From: Oscheius sp. JU75
Lineage: Eukaryota > Nematoda > Chromadorea > Rhabditida > Rhabditidae
NCBI GenBank assembly: GCA_037178855.1
Contig: JASJZC010000002.1
Location: 310,001-374,000 of the forward strand
Direction: 5' to 3'
DNA length: 64,000 bases
Numbering within the stretch: position 1 is the stretch's first letter; every line of letters begins with the position of its first letter. The notes beneath the pieces were generated by a model that saw only the letters and a program-made list of their open reading frames with translations, was not told the DNA's origin and did not search any database. This document shows positions 35,737-47,740 of this stretch, piece after piece. A program made the translations under genes and the position numbers.

Positions 35737-37167
35737 ATGTCACTTACCACCCTACCTGAGGAATGTCTTCTGAATATTTTCTCCTATTTACCGGGCAAAG
35801 ATTGGCCAAGAGCCAGGCAAGTTTGTAAACAGTTTAACCAAGTTTTGGACAACGGATGGAGGTTTTTGAAAAAACCGGCAATGGCTGAGATAACAATAAG
35901 TTATGAGGTGAGTCTATCTGTCTCTGTCTACTTTTCTTGTTCCAGGGTAATAGTGTGGCTGGTCCCTTTCTCTCCGCTGAAGTACGATTTGACGGTCACG
36001 AAGAGATGAAGATGGAAATGACATCCACTGAAATAAAAGTCGAACAAACATATACAGATGAGCTGTCAGAACAGCTAAGCAAAAACATGATGAAAAATTC
36101 GCATTACTTTAAACGATCGCAAAAACTTGAGGTACTTAGAGCTTTCTTCGCCAAAGGAATAGGCTGTGGTACGAGAAGTTCGTACATTGTTAATGGCTCC
36201 TCCAGATAACTTCGGCCCGCGCCATCCAATCTCCATCCAGTCCATCGAAGCTGGTCTGGACATTATCTTACACGCAATTATGAAGTATTGCAACCTAAGT
36301 CGTCTCGCTTTGGTAAATCTTTTTCAAATCCAAACACCAAAAATTTTACAGAGGGGCGAAGGATACTGGATGCCGGAGAAGTTTCAGAATGTTCTAAGAG
36401 TACTGAGAGACTCACGAGCAACTGTCAAGGAACTACAGTTTGAAACTGATCAAATTACAGACAGTATGGCTGAACTTATTCGATTCTCAAGTGCGTTTGG
36501 AAGGACAGTCTGTGGCAGCCAGTCATTTTGCAGAATGTCAAGCTATTGTCTTTACTGGCCCCTTCGAACGGACGGACTTCGACCGCGGACAGAATTCTGT
36601 CGATGGGAGGATACGCGAGTTTTACCCGGAAGAACTCACTTTCTATCCCACTGATCTGGTGTCAGTCAAAACTCTCCTCTACTTACTGCAGGTGAGAAGA
36701 GAGACACACAGTGACAAAGACAGAGACAAGGGGACAGAGAGACAGAGAGACAGAGAGATAGAGAAATAGAATAAGAGAGAGAGAAAGACAGAGAGAGACA
36801 TTTATTTCCGGAATGGCATTGTGGACAACGAGAAATCGAAAAAATCATCTATCACCATTCAAATCACTACTTTGACTGGTTCGCTCCTATGTCTCACTTC
36901 CCAATCGTCGAACTGCCCTACGATCACATCTGGACAATGAATGCCACCATCCACGTTAAGACTTTTGTCGTTTCCCGAGCTGACGAGAAAGAACTGGAGA
37001 TTAGTTACTACACGTATCATGACAGCAGTTACATGGAGGTCAAAAAGCATTGGTCGAGATCAGAAATAGCAGAACTGGAGAGACAGAGGAAGGAGGAGGA
37101 GGCGCCAAAACAGGAAGGTGTTCAGGATTTGGAAGACGATTTGATGGGATTCGGATTGTTTGACTAG
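35737..37167 (+). CDS. F-box protein
   Basis: The N-terminal F-box (LPEECLLNIFSYLPGKDWPR, then ARQVCKQFNQVL) would bind Skp1 and recruit substrates to an SCF ubiquitin ligase. Exons with clear borders: 35737-35907, 35946-36131, 36163-36312, 36352-36691 and 36796-37167. Two places need special treatment. The join between 36131 and 36163 needs a 31-nt intron with GT and AG ends. Within 36352-36691 the frame changes by one base. A 28-nt GT...AG intron at 36464-36491 would fix it, giving QITDMRLEGQSV, but one inserted base would also do so. The C-terminal half (FDWFAPMSHFPIVELPYDH, ending DDLMGFGLFD) is open. The region VKELQFETDQITD resembles the FTH/DUF38 domain found with nematode F-boxes; this is tentative. 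Possible pseudogene if the two small introns are not real. Confidence 0.7.
36692..36795 (+). repeat. Intron built from GACAGAGA repeats
   Basis: This intron of the F-box gene runs from GTGAGAAGAGAGACACACAG to AGAGAG and is almost entirely GACAGAGA-like units. The acceptor AG is itself part of the repeat. Confidence 0.75.
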
Positions 37168-37181
37168 GATCTTTATGTGTA

Positions 37182-37187
37182 AATAAA
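37182..37187 (+). promoter_or_regulatory. Polyadenylation signal of the F-box gene
   Basis: AATAAA 15 nt after the TAG at 37167. Confidence 0.7.
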
Positions 37188-37596
37188 CTAGTCTCCTTCT
37201 GTCAAAGGTTGTCCTCATTTAGAAAAGTCAAGTTCAAAAGAGATTTATTTGGATTGTCGCGCTGGAGGAAAAATGTTAGAGGTCTGTCTCTTCAAAGGGT
37301 GCCTATTTTCACTAGTTCAGTATCCTGATTGGTATCTGTATTGGTCTGTCTCCATCTGTCCGTACTACTTCTCCATCAAAATTGGTCAGTCAGTCAACCG
37401 TCTCTCCCACTAGTACCTAGATCTGTTGTTCGCCGTAGCTACTTATGCCACTGTCTGTCATTCTCAGCTTAATGCACTAATTCTCATCGGTTTTTCTAGA
37501 TACTGTCTGACTGTTAAAAGGAGCAAACTTTACTCAGTAAACAATGACAACTAGACCTAAATAACAAAGTTGAAAACGGAAAAAATAACAAAATTT

Positions 37597-39811
37597 CTAG
37601 ACGGACAGCGATCTGATGCCGAGGAGCTGTTTCATCTGGCTGCCGTAGGCACGTGTGGCTTCGGGAGTCTCTTCCTGAAAGATAGGCTGGTTAAGAAGGC
37701 AGAACTTTAGGGAATTTGAGCAAAAAAATCAAGTAAACTGACCGTATTTCTGTAGCTGGTCCACAACTTCTCAAACTCCTGCAGTTTTTCGTCCTTCGCC
37801 GGCTCGGCCGGTAGTCTGCCCTCGCTCTCCAGCACCTTCAGGAGCTCCTCCCGACAGCGCGAGCCCTCAAATTCGACTTTCAGATTGTCCTTTCGCTCTC
37901 GGCTCTTCTCCCAGACCTCCTCCTTGTTTGACTCGTGATATAGAACCGTCAGCAGGTAGCTACCGTAGTCCTCGTTCTGTTTTCGGGTGTAGCATCTGAA
38001 AACTCCTTTTTTTCTGCCAAAAAGACGTCAAACCTGTCGGTGAGGATGGTCAGCATGTCCGTCTCCTCGTTGTATTTCTTGCCAGCCAGGCGGAGCAGTT
38101 TCTCGCGAGCGTGGCGGTCCAGACCGAGACTGGCTACTTTTACCTGGAAAATTAGACATTGCTCGGTGAAAAAGGTCATTTCAAAGGGACGAGATCCACT
38201 ACAGAACTGTTTTGATGCGATCGCGTCCGATTTGACAGGTAAAGCGACACCGGTTATAAAGTGACTCACGAAGTGCAAATGCTCGCCGCCCAGTGTTTGC
38301 GCGCGAAATTTTCGAACTTCCATCATTTTCCAATTTTTCCTGATTTTTCTGATCTCGGCAAATAGATTAAAACAGCGAAAAACTGGGGCATAACGCGCCG
38401 AATTTTGAGAATTTGTGACGGATAATTTTTGGCGGGAAATGAGTCCTTTAAACTGCCGATCTTTGTTGGAAACATGGTTCCTGGCTCAATACCCGTAAAA
38501 CATAAAACAAACCTGCATTGTAATGACACGGGCCCTCGGATCCCTGATATTGACACCCTGATGCACATAATCTGAATATTCGATCCGGACGGGGAAGTGC
38601 TGCTCCAAGACGGCCGGATCCTCGAGTTCTACTGGGAATTTTGTGCAGAATTCTAAATTAAGGAATTTTTCTTAAACAAATTGATAGAAAGTTACGTTTA
38701 ATAGCCTCGCACTGCTTCTCAATTGCCGCCGGGGTCAAATGAAGAAAGTTGGGGATTTTGACGAGTTCCAGGTTGCCGTGCTTCTTGAACGGAGCCCGCT
38801 TCTCCGGATCGGGTCGACTGCCCATTCTGACAGGCAGTGGGACGACGGAGGCGCTGAAGGTTCGGGCTGCTGGCCACACGGACGGCCAGTCCTGCTCGGT
38901 CAACATTTCTTGGCTGCGGTCCTGTCGGACCGAGAGACGGTCGTGGATGTCGAGACGGCTTCTGAAAGCAAGGCATTATAGTTCGTCTCCAGGAGTGTTT
39001 TGAGAAGAAAAAGGCCTGGATAGGGTGCCATAGCAAGATGTTGGCAGGGTTGAAAAGAGAGTGAGCAGTGCTTTTCGTTCAGTAATATACAGTAATATCG
39101 TATTTTTTGCTCGGAAATGTTGTCAAGTAGGTTGTCTTAGTTGGTGAGTTTAAAATCAAATTCAAATCACTAAGAAAAACGGTGGACACTACAGTAAACT
39201 GACGAAATTCGTCGAAAAATTGAAGTTTTTTGCTTTCAGCAGGTTATGCGCGCCAATTCAAACGCGAACTTCAATTTTTTGCGTAGTCAATGGATGCAGA
39301 ACAAAATGGCCACTTTGACGATATTTTTTTTAGCATAAATTTAGGTTTTTTTGCAATTTTAAATACATATTAGTATCAAAGAAGGCGAGTATTTTAAAAC
39401 AAAGTTGAAAAAAGCACTGCCCAGTCCCCTTAAAATGTTTAATCCTTGTTAGCCAAAACTTGTTCCGTGCCAGTTCATCAACTAATATTGCCTATTCAGG
39501 GCACCAAAACCTTGAAAAACAAGACGTATATTACCTCTTGAAGACAGCCGATCTCCCTGTGGCATGTTCGATCTGCATCTGGCCGCGCAGCTTCCTCTTC
39601 GGCACCACGTACAGCTCGTTGTAGGCTTTGTCCTGGAAATTACGCTCTTCCACCTGTTTTTGGTCATAAACTTAGTGTAAATATAGAAAAAAAAACTCAC
39701 GGAAGGATTCGTATCAACAAGGGCAGCCGTCTGTTGTCGTGTGGCGGTCCCAGCTCCACTGCTGACTGCCAGACGGAGTTTTTCCACAAGTGAGGTGCTT
39801 CTACCGGCCAT
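37597..39811 (-). CDS. mrps-35: Mitochondrial small-subunit ribosomal protein mS35 (MRPS35)
   Basis: Structural protein of the mitochondrial 28S ribosomal subunit. Seven exons: 39701-39811, 39535-39653, 38696-38961, 38513-38652, 38034-38143, 37743-37995 and 37597-37674 (1077 nt, 358 residues, phases join). The N-terminus is basic and Ser/Ala-rich ([20 protein letters not shown]), consistent with a mitochondrial targeting sequence. Family motifs are [39 protein letters not shown], then [11 protein letters not shown] and [17 protein letters not shown] with a downstream EVWEKS. The assignment rests on this HxGVxIRxPRARV and [10 protein letters not shown] pattern recalled from mammalian MRPS35. 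The gene ends tail-to-tail with the F-box gene (430 nt apart) and is divergent from the helicase gene. Confidence 0.9.
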
Positions 39812-40708
39812 GGAACCTCTAAAAAGCCGATTTTGGTGAGAAAACCAGCAGAAAAAAAACGAAGAATGAGGACCATTACAAGAACGACAATATCTTAAGG
39901 AATATCCAATGCATTGAGTCAATTGTCTACTTTCCTTTGCTCAGGCATTAAATCCACCAGTAGGCAGTCCAGAATGGGGGAAAACACGAAGAGCTACGGA
40001 TAATTCGGGAAAGAAAACACTAAAAAAAGTGTCTAACAAAAAGCACGCAGATACCCGCAACTTTTCACTCCTCTTTTCTAGTTTAATGGGCGTAGGACAC
40101 GGAGGAGGGTCTGTGTATGACTTTTTGCAGACTTGGCAATAAAAATTTAGAAAGAACAGGCCAGAAACTGAAGCAAAGCAGCTGAAAAGAGCAGGGCAAA
40201 CGTCGCCATAGAAAATAGCAAAAGCTTGTCAACCAACGTGTACGCAATTGTATTTTCACACAAACGAGCAGATTCTTAACAGCTCTTTCTAGACCTTTTT
40301 TCAGGTGTAATTCGTGATTTTCCGACGCTGTAATGATTAGCAAAGTTGTAGTCCTTGAGCTGGGCTACAAAACTGGTCTGAAAAAGCATATCAATACTTC
40401 AAAAAGGGCCAAAAGTAACAAACATGCTTAGAATAGTCGCGCTACAGTAACCGCGCACAAATTGTTTTTTCGAATTTTCCTTTTTCTTCATTTTTTCCAT
40501 AGAGGCTTTATCTATTTTCATCGTTTATGTTTCTCCTACGTCTTTATTTTCATTTATGCAATTAGAAGCAAGTCGCCAGCAAAAAAAAGCGTTGTTTACT
40601 CCTGACGAAACTGTAAAAACCACTGTTTGCAACTCTCAAATTCTCTCTTCACATGTTTTTTTTTCTTTGCTTTGCGTCTTCATTCACATAATTTCTTCTC
40701 GTTTCAGG
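39812..40708. other. Divergent promoter region of mrps-35 and rha-1
   Basis: About 0.9 kb with no exon. The sequence just before 40709 ends in a pyrimidine-rich acceptor-like GTTTCAG, so rha-1 may be trans-spliced or have a 5' UTR intron. Confidence 0.5.
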
Positions 40709-43700
40709 ATGTCACATCCTCGTGATGCCCTCTACGCCTGGCTAGGCAAAAACAAGAAAGGAACGCCAAACTACGAGGTACAGCCGAGCGGCAAGCGAGG
40801 ATTCCGATGCACACTCAGGGTGCCAGGATACGGCTACGCGGCCATGGGAAACTCTATGAACAAAAAGGTTCGTCTTTTTGGAGTAGAAACAACAGCGCTG
40901 TCTAACTGTGGAGACTATGACCTCAAAAATATGTGGAAAACGACAGTACTGTAGGCTGTGGCTCTTAGAGCTTTACGAATTTCTCATATTCCTTTTTCAG
41001 GATGCCCAGACAAATGCTGCCGTCGACTTTCTCAACTACCTCGTCCGACAAGGGGAAATGAGCCAGAATCAGGTCCCGCAGATAAATGCAAGCTCCAAAT
41101 ACTCCGCTTTTTTAACAAAACTATCTTTAGGCGTCCACGTTCGAGGCCACATCAACTCCACTCCAAACAGATCACCCTAAATTCGATGCACCAGCCCCGG
41201 GATTCTATAAGAACGCTGACATGGAGCAGCATTTTGCCGGACAGCCGGGAAGGAGTCATCTGACCAGCCACGACCTTCATGTGACCCAGAGAGCCGAGGA
41301 GGTGGCTCAGAGTGAGGCTGTCGACCTCAGGGCCGAGATTCACGGCGGCTGGACGATCGACAACAGCAAGCAGAGCCTCAACGAATTCCTACAGAAAATC
41401 AAGCAGCCCGCCGCTGTCTACAGAACGCAGAGGAAGGAGAACAGCCAGATGAGCACGGACTTCTGCGCACAGATTGCCTGCTATATTCCGCACTTGGGAA
41501 AAGGTAAGGAATTTTGCTGTTTTTGTCTTTTTCATTCCACTTTTTTATAAGCCACAACAGCGACAGTTAAACAGGATTGTTGTTTTCCAATACTTATGAG
41601 CCGCAACAGTCGTTCACTGTCCTTTTTTTGCAGATCTGAAGGCCGAAGGAAATGGCTCGACGAAGAAGATGGCCGAGGCTTGTTGTGCCATGCACATGGT
41701 CCGTCAGCTCTACCACATGAAACTTCTGACGGCGCATCAGGGCAAGCGACGTCGTGTCAGCAAAGACAATGTATCTATCTTCTTTTCTGTACTCACAAAT
41801 GCTTAGATTCCATCCGTCCCGGTGAAACTCGACGACGAGACAGTGATTCGCGTTCGAAGATATCTGGCCGAGTCTGTCGATATTTCGCCGGCCAATCCGA
41901 ACGTGGACATTGCCTTCCCGGAATCGCCGCAGAATCTCCTCGTCGACAGCAAGCTGGCCCATTTCCCGGATAGTGAGGTTTCTGTCCCGATGAATGTCAG
42001 CTGGTCGCCTCCACAACAGAATTGGAATCCATGGAGGGCCTGCAACATTGATCAGGAGCCACTGGCCTTTGTAGGTTTTTCCACTCTACAAGTAGACAGC
42101 GCTGTCGTTTTCCACCTTTTTCCCAAACTGCTGTTTTCAGATGACCCTCCCCGAAATTAGCGCCAAAATAGCCCAAAAGGAAGCCGCCAAGACGGCCAGT
42201 GAAAATATTCAGCAGGTACGCAAAGAGCTCCCGGTCACACGCTATAGGTACCACTGTTTAGTTGTTTTTATACTTATTTTCGAACTTTTAGAACCGAAAT
42301 CATCAATGCTGTCCACAAGAACCGCGTCACCCTGATCCGAGGAGAGACGGGCAGCGGTAAAAGTACTCAAGTCGCCCAATTTCTGCTCGAATCCTACATA
42401 GAGGAGGGACGCGGCTCCGAGTTCAACGCCTTCGTCAGTCAGCCTAGAAGAATTTCTGCGATTGCGTTGGCTGAACGTGTCGCCGTGGAGCGAAATGAAC
42501 AGCTCGGTGAGAGTGTAGGATACGGAGTCAGGTTGGCTCTCTCTTGAATCGTTTAAAAACGGACAAAATTCAGATTTGATGTCGTTTCTCCCCGTCCTTA
42601 CGGAGCTATCTTCTTCTGCACCGTCGGCGTGCTGCTGCGTAAAATGGAGAGCGGATTGCGAGGCGTCAGTCACGTCATCATAGACGAGATCCACGAGCGA
42701 GATATTGACGTACTTCTCTTCCTTGTAACAAACAAACCTTGATTTTTAGACCGATTTCGTCTTAATTGTTCTGCGCCAGATGATTTCCGAGTATCCGGAC
42801 CTCAGAATTGTCTTGATGTCGGCCACGATTAACACAGAACTGTACAGCGACTATTTTGGATGGGATCACGGATGTCCGATTATTAGTATTGAGGGAAGAA
42901 CGCATCCTGTCGAAAGTGGGTTTTGTTGAACGTTTTCGGAGGCCAGCGAGTCACTGGCATCTTTACTCGGCAGTTAGACAGCGCAGCTGTTTTCTACACA
43001 TGTTTGAGACCACTACCATCACAGTTAGACAGCGCAGTTGTTTTCCACTTCTCTAATTTCACATTTCCAGGAATGTTCCTCGAAGACATCCTGCCTATTA
43101 TCAACTACATGCCGCCAGAAAACTTCAGAACTATGGACGAGGAGGACGATGATACTGTGGACGAGAAAGATCGCAATTTGAACATACTTCCCAGTGATGC
43201 CGAAGTCAGTCCGGCAATCAGAGAGGCCATGTCGAGAATTAGCGAAAATGACATTCCAAATGAGATTATTGAGGTATTTTTTATTTCGTATGCCTGTTTC
43301 GTAAGAGTTGGCAGTGGGAGCACGATAAGTGCACGATAGACCGACCAAGTTTCTCTCGAGATTAGAATTTCGTCAAAATACTGGTCTTACAGAGTCTCCC
43401 ACTGCCAACATCCTTGCTGTTTTCGTCTGCTGTGCCTGCCTGATAGTGGTACTTTTTAATCACAGAAACGTCGCAAACCCCTAATTTTCAGAGGATCCTA
43501 GTTGATATTTGTGAAGCTGGCCAGGAAGGAGCCATTCTGATCTTTCTGCCCGGATGGCAAGAAATTTCCAATCTAATGCAGCAGCTTCTTGGAAGCTTTT
43601 TCGGTACATTTTTAACTTGACACCCAAATTTCAATCTTCAGGCGATGAGAGCCGTTTCGTCGTACTTCCACTTCATTCTCAGCTGACGAGACAAGAACAG

Positions 43701-46700
43701 CACCGCGTCTTCGACCGTTTCCCGCCTAACGTGCGAAAAATTATTCTCTCGACGAATCTGGCCGAAACGAGTGTCACGATTGAGGATGTCGTCTATGTAA
43801 TTGACTCGTGCAAGTACGTTTTGTCGCTGGAAGAAATGGAAACCGACAGCGCTGTCTAACTGTCGATGTTGTTGCTTTGTTGAATTTTCATTTCTCCTGC
43901 TAACTACCTTTTTCCAGATCTCGCGAGCGACTCTACAGCACAACAAACAACATGGTTCACTACGCGACGGTCTGGGCCAGCCGCTCCAATATGAAACAAC
44001 GCTGTGGCCGTGCCGGACGCGTCCGTCCCGGATTCGCGTTCCATCTGTGCAGCAAGACCCGTTTCGAGGTTCTGGATGAGCACAAGACGGCTGAAATTCT
44101 CAGAACACCGTTAACTACCGTAGCCCTAACAATCAAGCTGCTGCATTTGGGCAGTGTCGGCGATTTCTTGGGCAAGGCGATCGAGCCACCGCCACTGGAC
44201 ATGATCGTCGAGGCTGAGGCCATCTTACAGAGCCAGTTCCTTCCCTTTTTGGCTTAAAATCCAGAAATTTCAGATATGGGAGCCCTGGATCGCAACCTGG
44301 AACTCACGCCGCTCGGAAGAATTCTCGCCAAGCTTCCAATTGATCCCGGCATGGGCAAGACCATCGTTCTGGCTACTGCTCTGGGGTATTTGGGCCAAAA
44401 AATTGTTTTTCTCTATGAAAAAAATCAGAAATGGATCCCTGATGTGCGAGCTTGCTGCCGCAAGCTCTTTCTCAACACCTTTCGTGCCGAGGGATAGAAA
44501 GATGCCGCGTCTCTCAAACAGACAACGTGCTTTTGCCGGCAATCGCTGGTCAGATCACATCAATGCGGTAGGTTTTCTTTAGTTTTTTTGTGTGGAAAAC
44601 GACAGCGCTGTCTAACTGTCGAGTCGGTGGCTTCAATAATCTACAAATTGCTCACAGAAGGGAATAGAGCAAATTTTCAAAAAATAGGATAAAACTATCA
44701 TTTTGTTCCTCTAGGGGCGATAGCAATACTTGGATAGGAAGTTAGGTCGAGGGATGGGAAGTGAGTTCAAATAGTGCTTCGAGGGATAGAAAGCGCGTTT
44801 AAAAGGATGAAAGTGGGGGGTCAAAGAGTGAGAAGTAGGTTCATAGGATAGGAAGTGGATTACAAGGGAAGAGAGTTCACAAGGTAAAAATTGGGATTAA
44901 AGAATGGAAATGGGCTCAAGGATAGGAAGACAAAGAGTGACAAGAGGAAGTCGGCTCAAAATATGGGAAGAGGTTTCAAAGAGTGAAAGAGAAGTGGAAT
45001 GGAAATTTTTTTTGATAGATGGGAAATGGGTTAGAAGAAAGATAAGTGGGATCAAACGATGGGAAATGGGTTGACTGAATAGGAAGTACAATAGATAAGA
45101 GGGAAGGTTCAAGGAATATGATGTGGGTTAAAACTTTCGGAAGTCGGTTCGAAAACTATGAAGTAGACTCAAAGGCTTGAAAGTGGGTTTAAAGGGTAAG
45201 GACATAGGCTCGACAAGTGGGAAGAGGGTTGAGAAGAGGGGAAGTGGATTCAAAAAGTAAGAGTCTATTGAAAGAATGAGAAGTGGGCTCAATGAAATGG
45301 AAGAGGATTCAAAGAGTGTAAAGAAAGTGGATTCGAGGGATAGGAAATGATTTCTAAGGAAGGGTTCAGTGAGCCCCGAAGGGGCGAAACAAGTTGGCAT
45401 GCATAGCCTAACTTGTTTTCTTACATTTTCATCAGGTCGCTGTCAACCAGAAGTTCTGTGAGAGTTTCGAAATCGATGGAGAATCTGCGGCCTACGGCTT
45501 CTGCCAAAACAACAGTCTCAACATGTCGATGATGAAGATGACGCGCGGCGCGAGAGATCAACTTCTGGAAGTCCTGAAGATGTCCGGCTTCCCCCAATGG
45601 CTGCTGGCTCCGCGTTACGTGAATGTGCACGACGAAGACGAGCATCTGGATTTGATGACGTCCTTGATAGTAGCTGCCTACTATCCGAATGTTGGCTATT
45701 ACAAGGGCAAGAGAAAGGTTGCATTGTTGTTAATTTTGACAAAATATATGAAATTTTAGCTCTATACACTCGAACAGGCCTCCGCTCTCGTCTCCAAATC
45801 GTCCGTCATAACTCCTTTCCAAGGCGACGTCATTGTTCTCCCGTCCCCACTTATCGTCTTCACGGAAAAGGTGGAGATTTTCTTTTATTTTAAGCTAGAA
45901 AAACGGCCAAATTCAGATTCGAACCCGAACTGTCCAGTGCAAGGAGATAACCGTCGTCAATGCCCTACAGCTGCTACTTTTCGGGGCGAGAAAAGTCGAA
46001 TGTGTCGGAGTTCATGCTGTTCGTCTTGATGACATGTTAGTTCCCCCTTTCCTCATTGAAAAAATTGCTAAAATTTCAGGATATTGCTCGAAATTGATCC
46101 TACTGTAGCTGCAGCTATCGTGGCCCTGCGTCCTTGTATCGAGAGTCTTCTAATTCGCAGCTGCTGCAATCCGGAATCGCTGGAAACGCTCAATGAAAAC
46201 GACAGAGAGCTCGGACAGATTATCAGGACCCTCAGCTCGCCGAAATACTTCTCGGAGGGCAATATTGTGAAAGATTCGCTCCTGACAGATGAGGCCATGC
46301 AGATAAGATATTTCTTCTTGTGTGCTTGTCGAGAAAGTTTGGAAATAGCGAGAGTCGACAAATTTGTGGGAAACAACTGCGTTGTCTAACTGTCGCTGTT
46401 GTGGATATCCCTTTTCTGTTGAAAGCACCTCAAATACCAAGTTTTCAGGCCGTCCAACCAATGAGTAGATCTACAGCCGGTGGCTATCGTGGAAGAGGCG
46501 GCCGTGGTCGAGGGAGAGGACGTCGAGCCAGCGAGCAGAATCTTTGGGGATTCGGGCCTTCTGCTCCCAGTCGAGGCGTCTTCGGCGAGTACGAGCGCGG
46601 CGTCCAGACTCCCGGCTTTGGACAATCCTCGCTCAACAATAATCTAGGAGGTTGGTTGACTTTTGTCTAACAAGAAGTTTATATATCTTTCTACCCAACT

Positions 46701-46948
46701 TATCAACCTTTCTAACTAAAATATACAGAGTTCCAGGAGGCTACCATGGACAAGGAGACGGGCGTCCGTATGGCCAAGGCCACTATTGGCAGAATTTCCC
46801 TAGTCGACAACTCGTCGGATCGAGTCCTCAAGCCGACGGAGGAGGAAAATGGCCATCGAGCTATGCGCGTGGTGGACGTGGAGGAGGTCCCTATCATATA
46901 AGTAGAGCCAGCTATCGTCATGGCGGAGGCAGTCAGCAGTGGTTCTAG
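40709..46948 (+). CDS. rha-1: ATP-dependent RNA helicase A (DHX9 family, DEIH box)
   Basis: DEAH/RHA helicase that unwinds RNA and RNA:DNA duplexes; C. elegans RHA-1 acts in germline chromatin and transcription. About twenty exons, roughly 1,200 residues. Two double-stranded-RNA-binding domains come first ([20 protein letters not shown], and later [19 protein letters not shown] with [19 protein letters not shown]). The helicase core has motif I ([14 protein letters not shown]), motif II ([11 protein letters not shown]), motif III ([12 protein letters not shown]), motif V ([13 protein letters not shown]) and motif VI ([14 protein letters not shown]). The helicase-associated and OB-fold regions follow ([43 protein letters not shown]). 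The C-terminus is Arg/Gly-rich ([17 protein letters not shown]) and ends GGSQQWF, stop 46946-46948. Many introns carry the GACAGCGCTGTC repeat. The intron 44572-45435 holds a purine-rich tandem repeat. Confidence 0.95.
40888..40911 (+). repeat. Intronic hairpin repeat, copy in rha-1 intron 1
   Basis: CAACAGCGCTGTCTAACTGT about 20 nt after the donor of the first rha-1 intron. First of roughly 13 copies in 40.9-49.1 kb. Confidence 0.85.
42091..42113 (-). repeat. Intronic hairpin repeat, inverted copy
   Basis: Reverse complement reads GGAAAACGACAGCGCTGTCT. It lies inside an rha-1 intron about 20 nt after the donor. Confidence 0.85.
42971..43046 (-). repeat. Two inverted copies of the intronic hairpin repeat
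   Basis: CAGTTAGACAGCGCAGCTGT at 42971 and CAGTTAGACAGCGCAGTTGT at 43022 lie about 50 nt apart in one rha-1 intron, suggesting local duplication or two insertions. Confidence 0.85.
43838..43865 (+). repeat. Intronic hairpin repeat copy
   Basis: CGACAGCGCTGTCTAACTGT plus CG, in the rha-1 intron that starts near 43814. Confidence 0.9.
44594..44625 (+). repeat. Intronic hairpin repeat copy
   Basis: ACGACAGCGCTGTCTAACTG then TCGAGTC, near the 5' end of the long rha-1 intron (donor at 44572). Confidence 0.9.
44700..45400 (+). repeat. Purine-rich degenerate tandem repeat in rha-1 intron
   Basis: About 700 bp of loosely repeated GGATAGGAAGTGGGTTCAAA-like units of roughly 20-28 nt on the sense strand, lying between the donor at 44572 and the acceptor before 45436. 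Pyrimidines are rare. This explains the long open frames on the opposite strand. Confidence 0.75.
46368..46395 (+). repeat. Intronic hairpin repeat copy abutting a splice donor
   Basis: AACAACTGCGTTGTCTAACT then GTCG, starting 3 nt into the last large rha-1 intron (donor GTGGGA at 46365). Confidence 0.8.
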
Positions 46949-47300
46949 ATTCGTGTCGAGTTATCGCGCCAATTGATCTCATCTCCAGCCCAGTGTTTCC
47001 CATTTTTATGATGCATGACGATATCATGGTTATTTTTTTGGTCTCCTCAGGAGAGTTATAAAGTCGCAAGAATTTGCTGTTTTCGACACCTTTCCGAACT
47101 GCGGCTCTCCTATTCATACATCTAGGCCACAAACACTTCAGTTAGACAGCGCCGCCGTTTTCACCAAACTAAAGTTGCAAAGCGATAAAAAAACTTTTGG
47201 ATGCTTCTACAGAACTTTTACAAATTTACAGAAATCTAATTGAAGCAATTTGTAATTGTAACTTCAAAAACAACTAGAACCTCGTCAGAAGCTGCTAGCA
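46949..47300. other. 3' flank of rha-1
   Basis: Spacer with an inverted copy of the hairpin repeat (CAGTTAGACAGCGCCGCCGT) at 47139-47162, the only clear copy outside an intron. No gene seen. Confidence 0.5.
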
Positions 47301-47689
47301 ATGTCGCTGGAAGGCAGGCCACGTTCGCTGGTCAGAGAGCAGCTGGACAAGGAAAGGAAAGAAGCCATGGCTCATTGTGGTCTGAGGATCAAAGATCTAT
47401 TAACCAACAAGCAGGGGAAGTGAGTTCTTTTTAGAAGGGATAGGGGTAAAGTGAAAAACAACAGCGCTGTCTAACTGTTGTTTTCTCTTCTCTCTTCAAT
47501 TATCATCTCGTTCATTACGAGAAAAACTGGATTGGGCTTTGGCAGGAAGACGCTTCATTCGTTTTCGTATCTGACGATGTCGAGTGACACCAAAAGTAAA
47601 TAACAAACGACCCGTCCTTTAGCCACCGCCCAAAACATCACTTTTTGCCAAATAGTCCCCTTCGATTTTCAGTACCTGGCCCATGTTGA
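47301..47689 (+). CDS. Doubtful small gene upstream of the kinase remnant
   Basis: ATG at 47301 opens MSLEGRPRSLVREQLDKERK and IKDLLTNKQGK. A possible intron (47420-47521) carries a hairpin-repeat copy at 47453-47480. It leads to KTGLGFGRKTLHSFSYLTM, and a second intron leads to a short tail with TGA near 47687 (69 residues in total). Splice borders fit, but there is no family match and the acceptor at 47521 is weak. It may be non-coding or the broken 5' end of the kinase pseudogene that follows. Confidence 0.3.
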
Positions 47690-47740
47690 CCGACCAAACA
47701 TTTGAAAAACAACAGCGTTGTCTAACTGTTGAGTATACAG

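Noticed and set aside
44897-45400. Minus-strand open frames rich in Leu, Pro and Phe
   Set aside because: They are the complement of the purine-rich tandem repeat inside the rha-1 intron.
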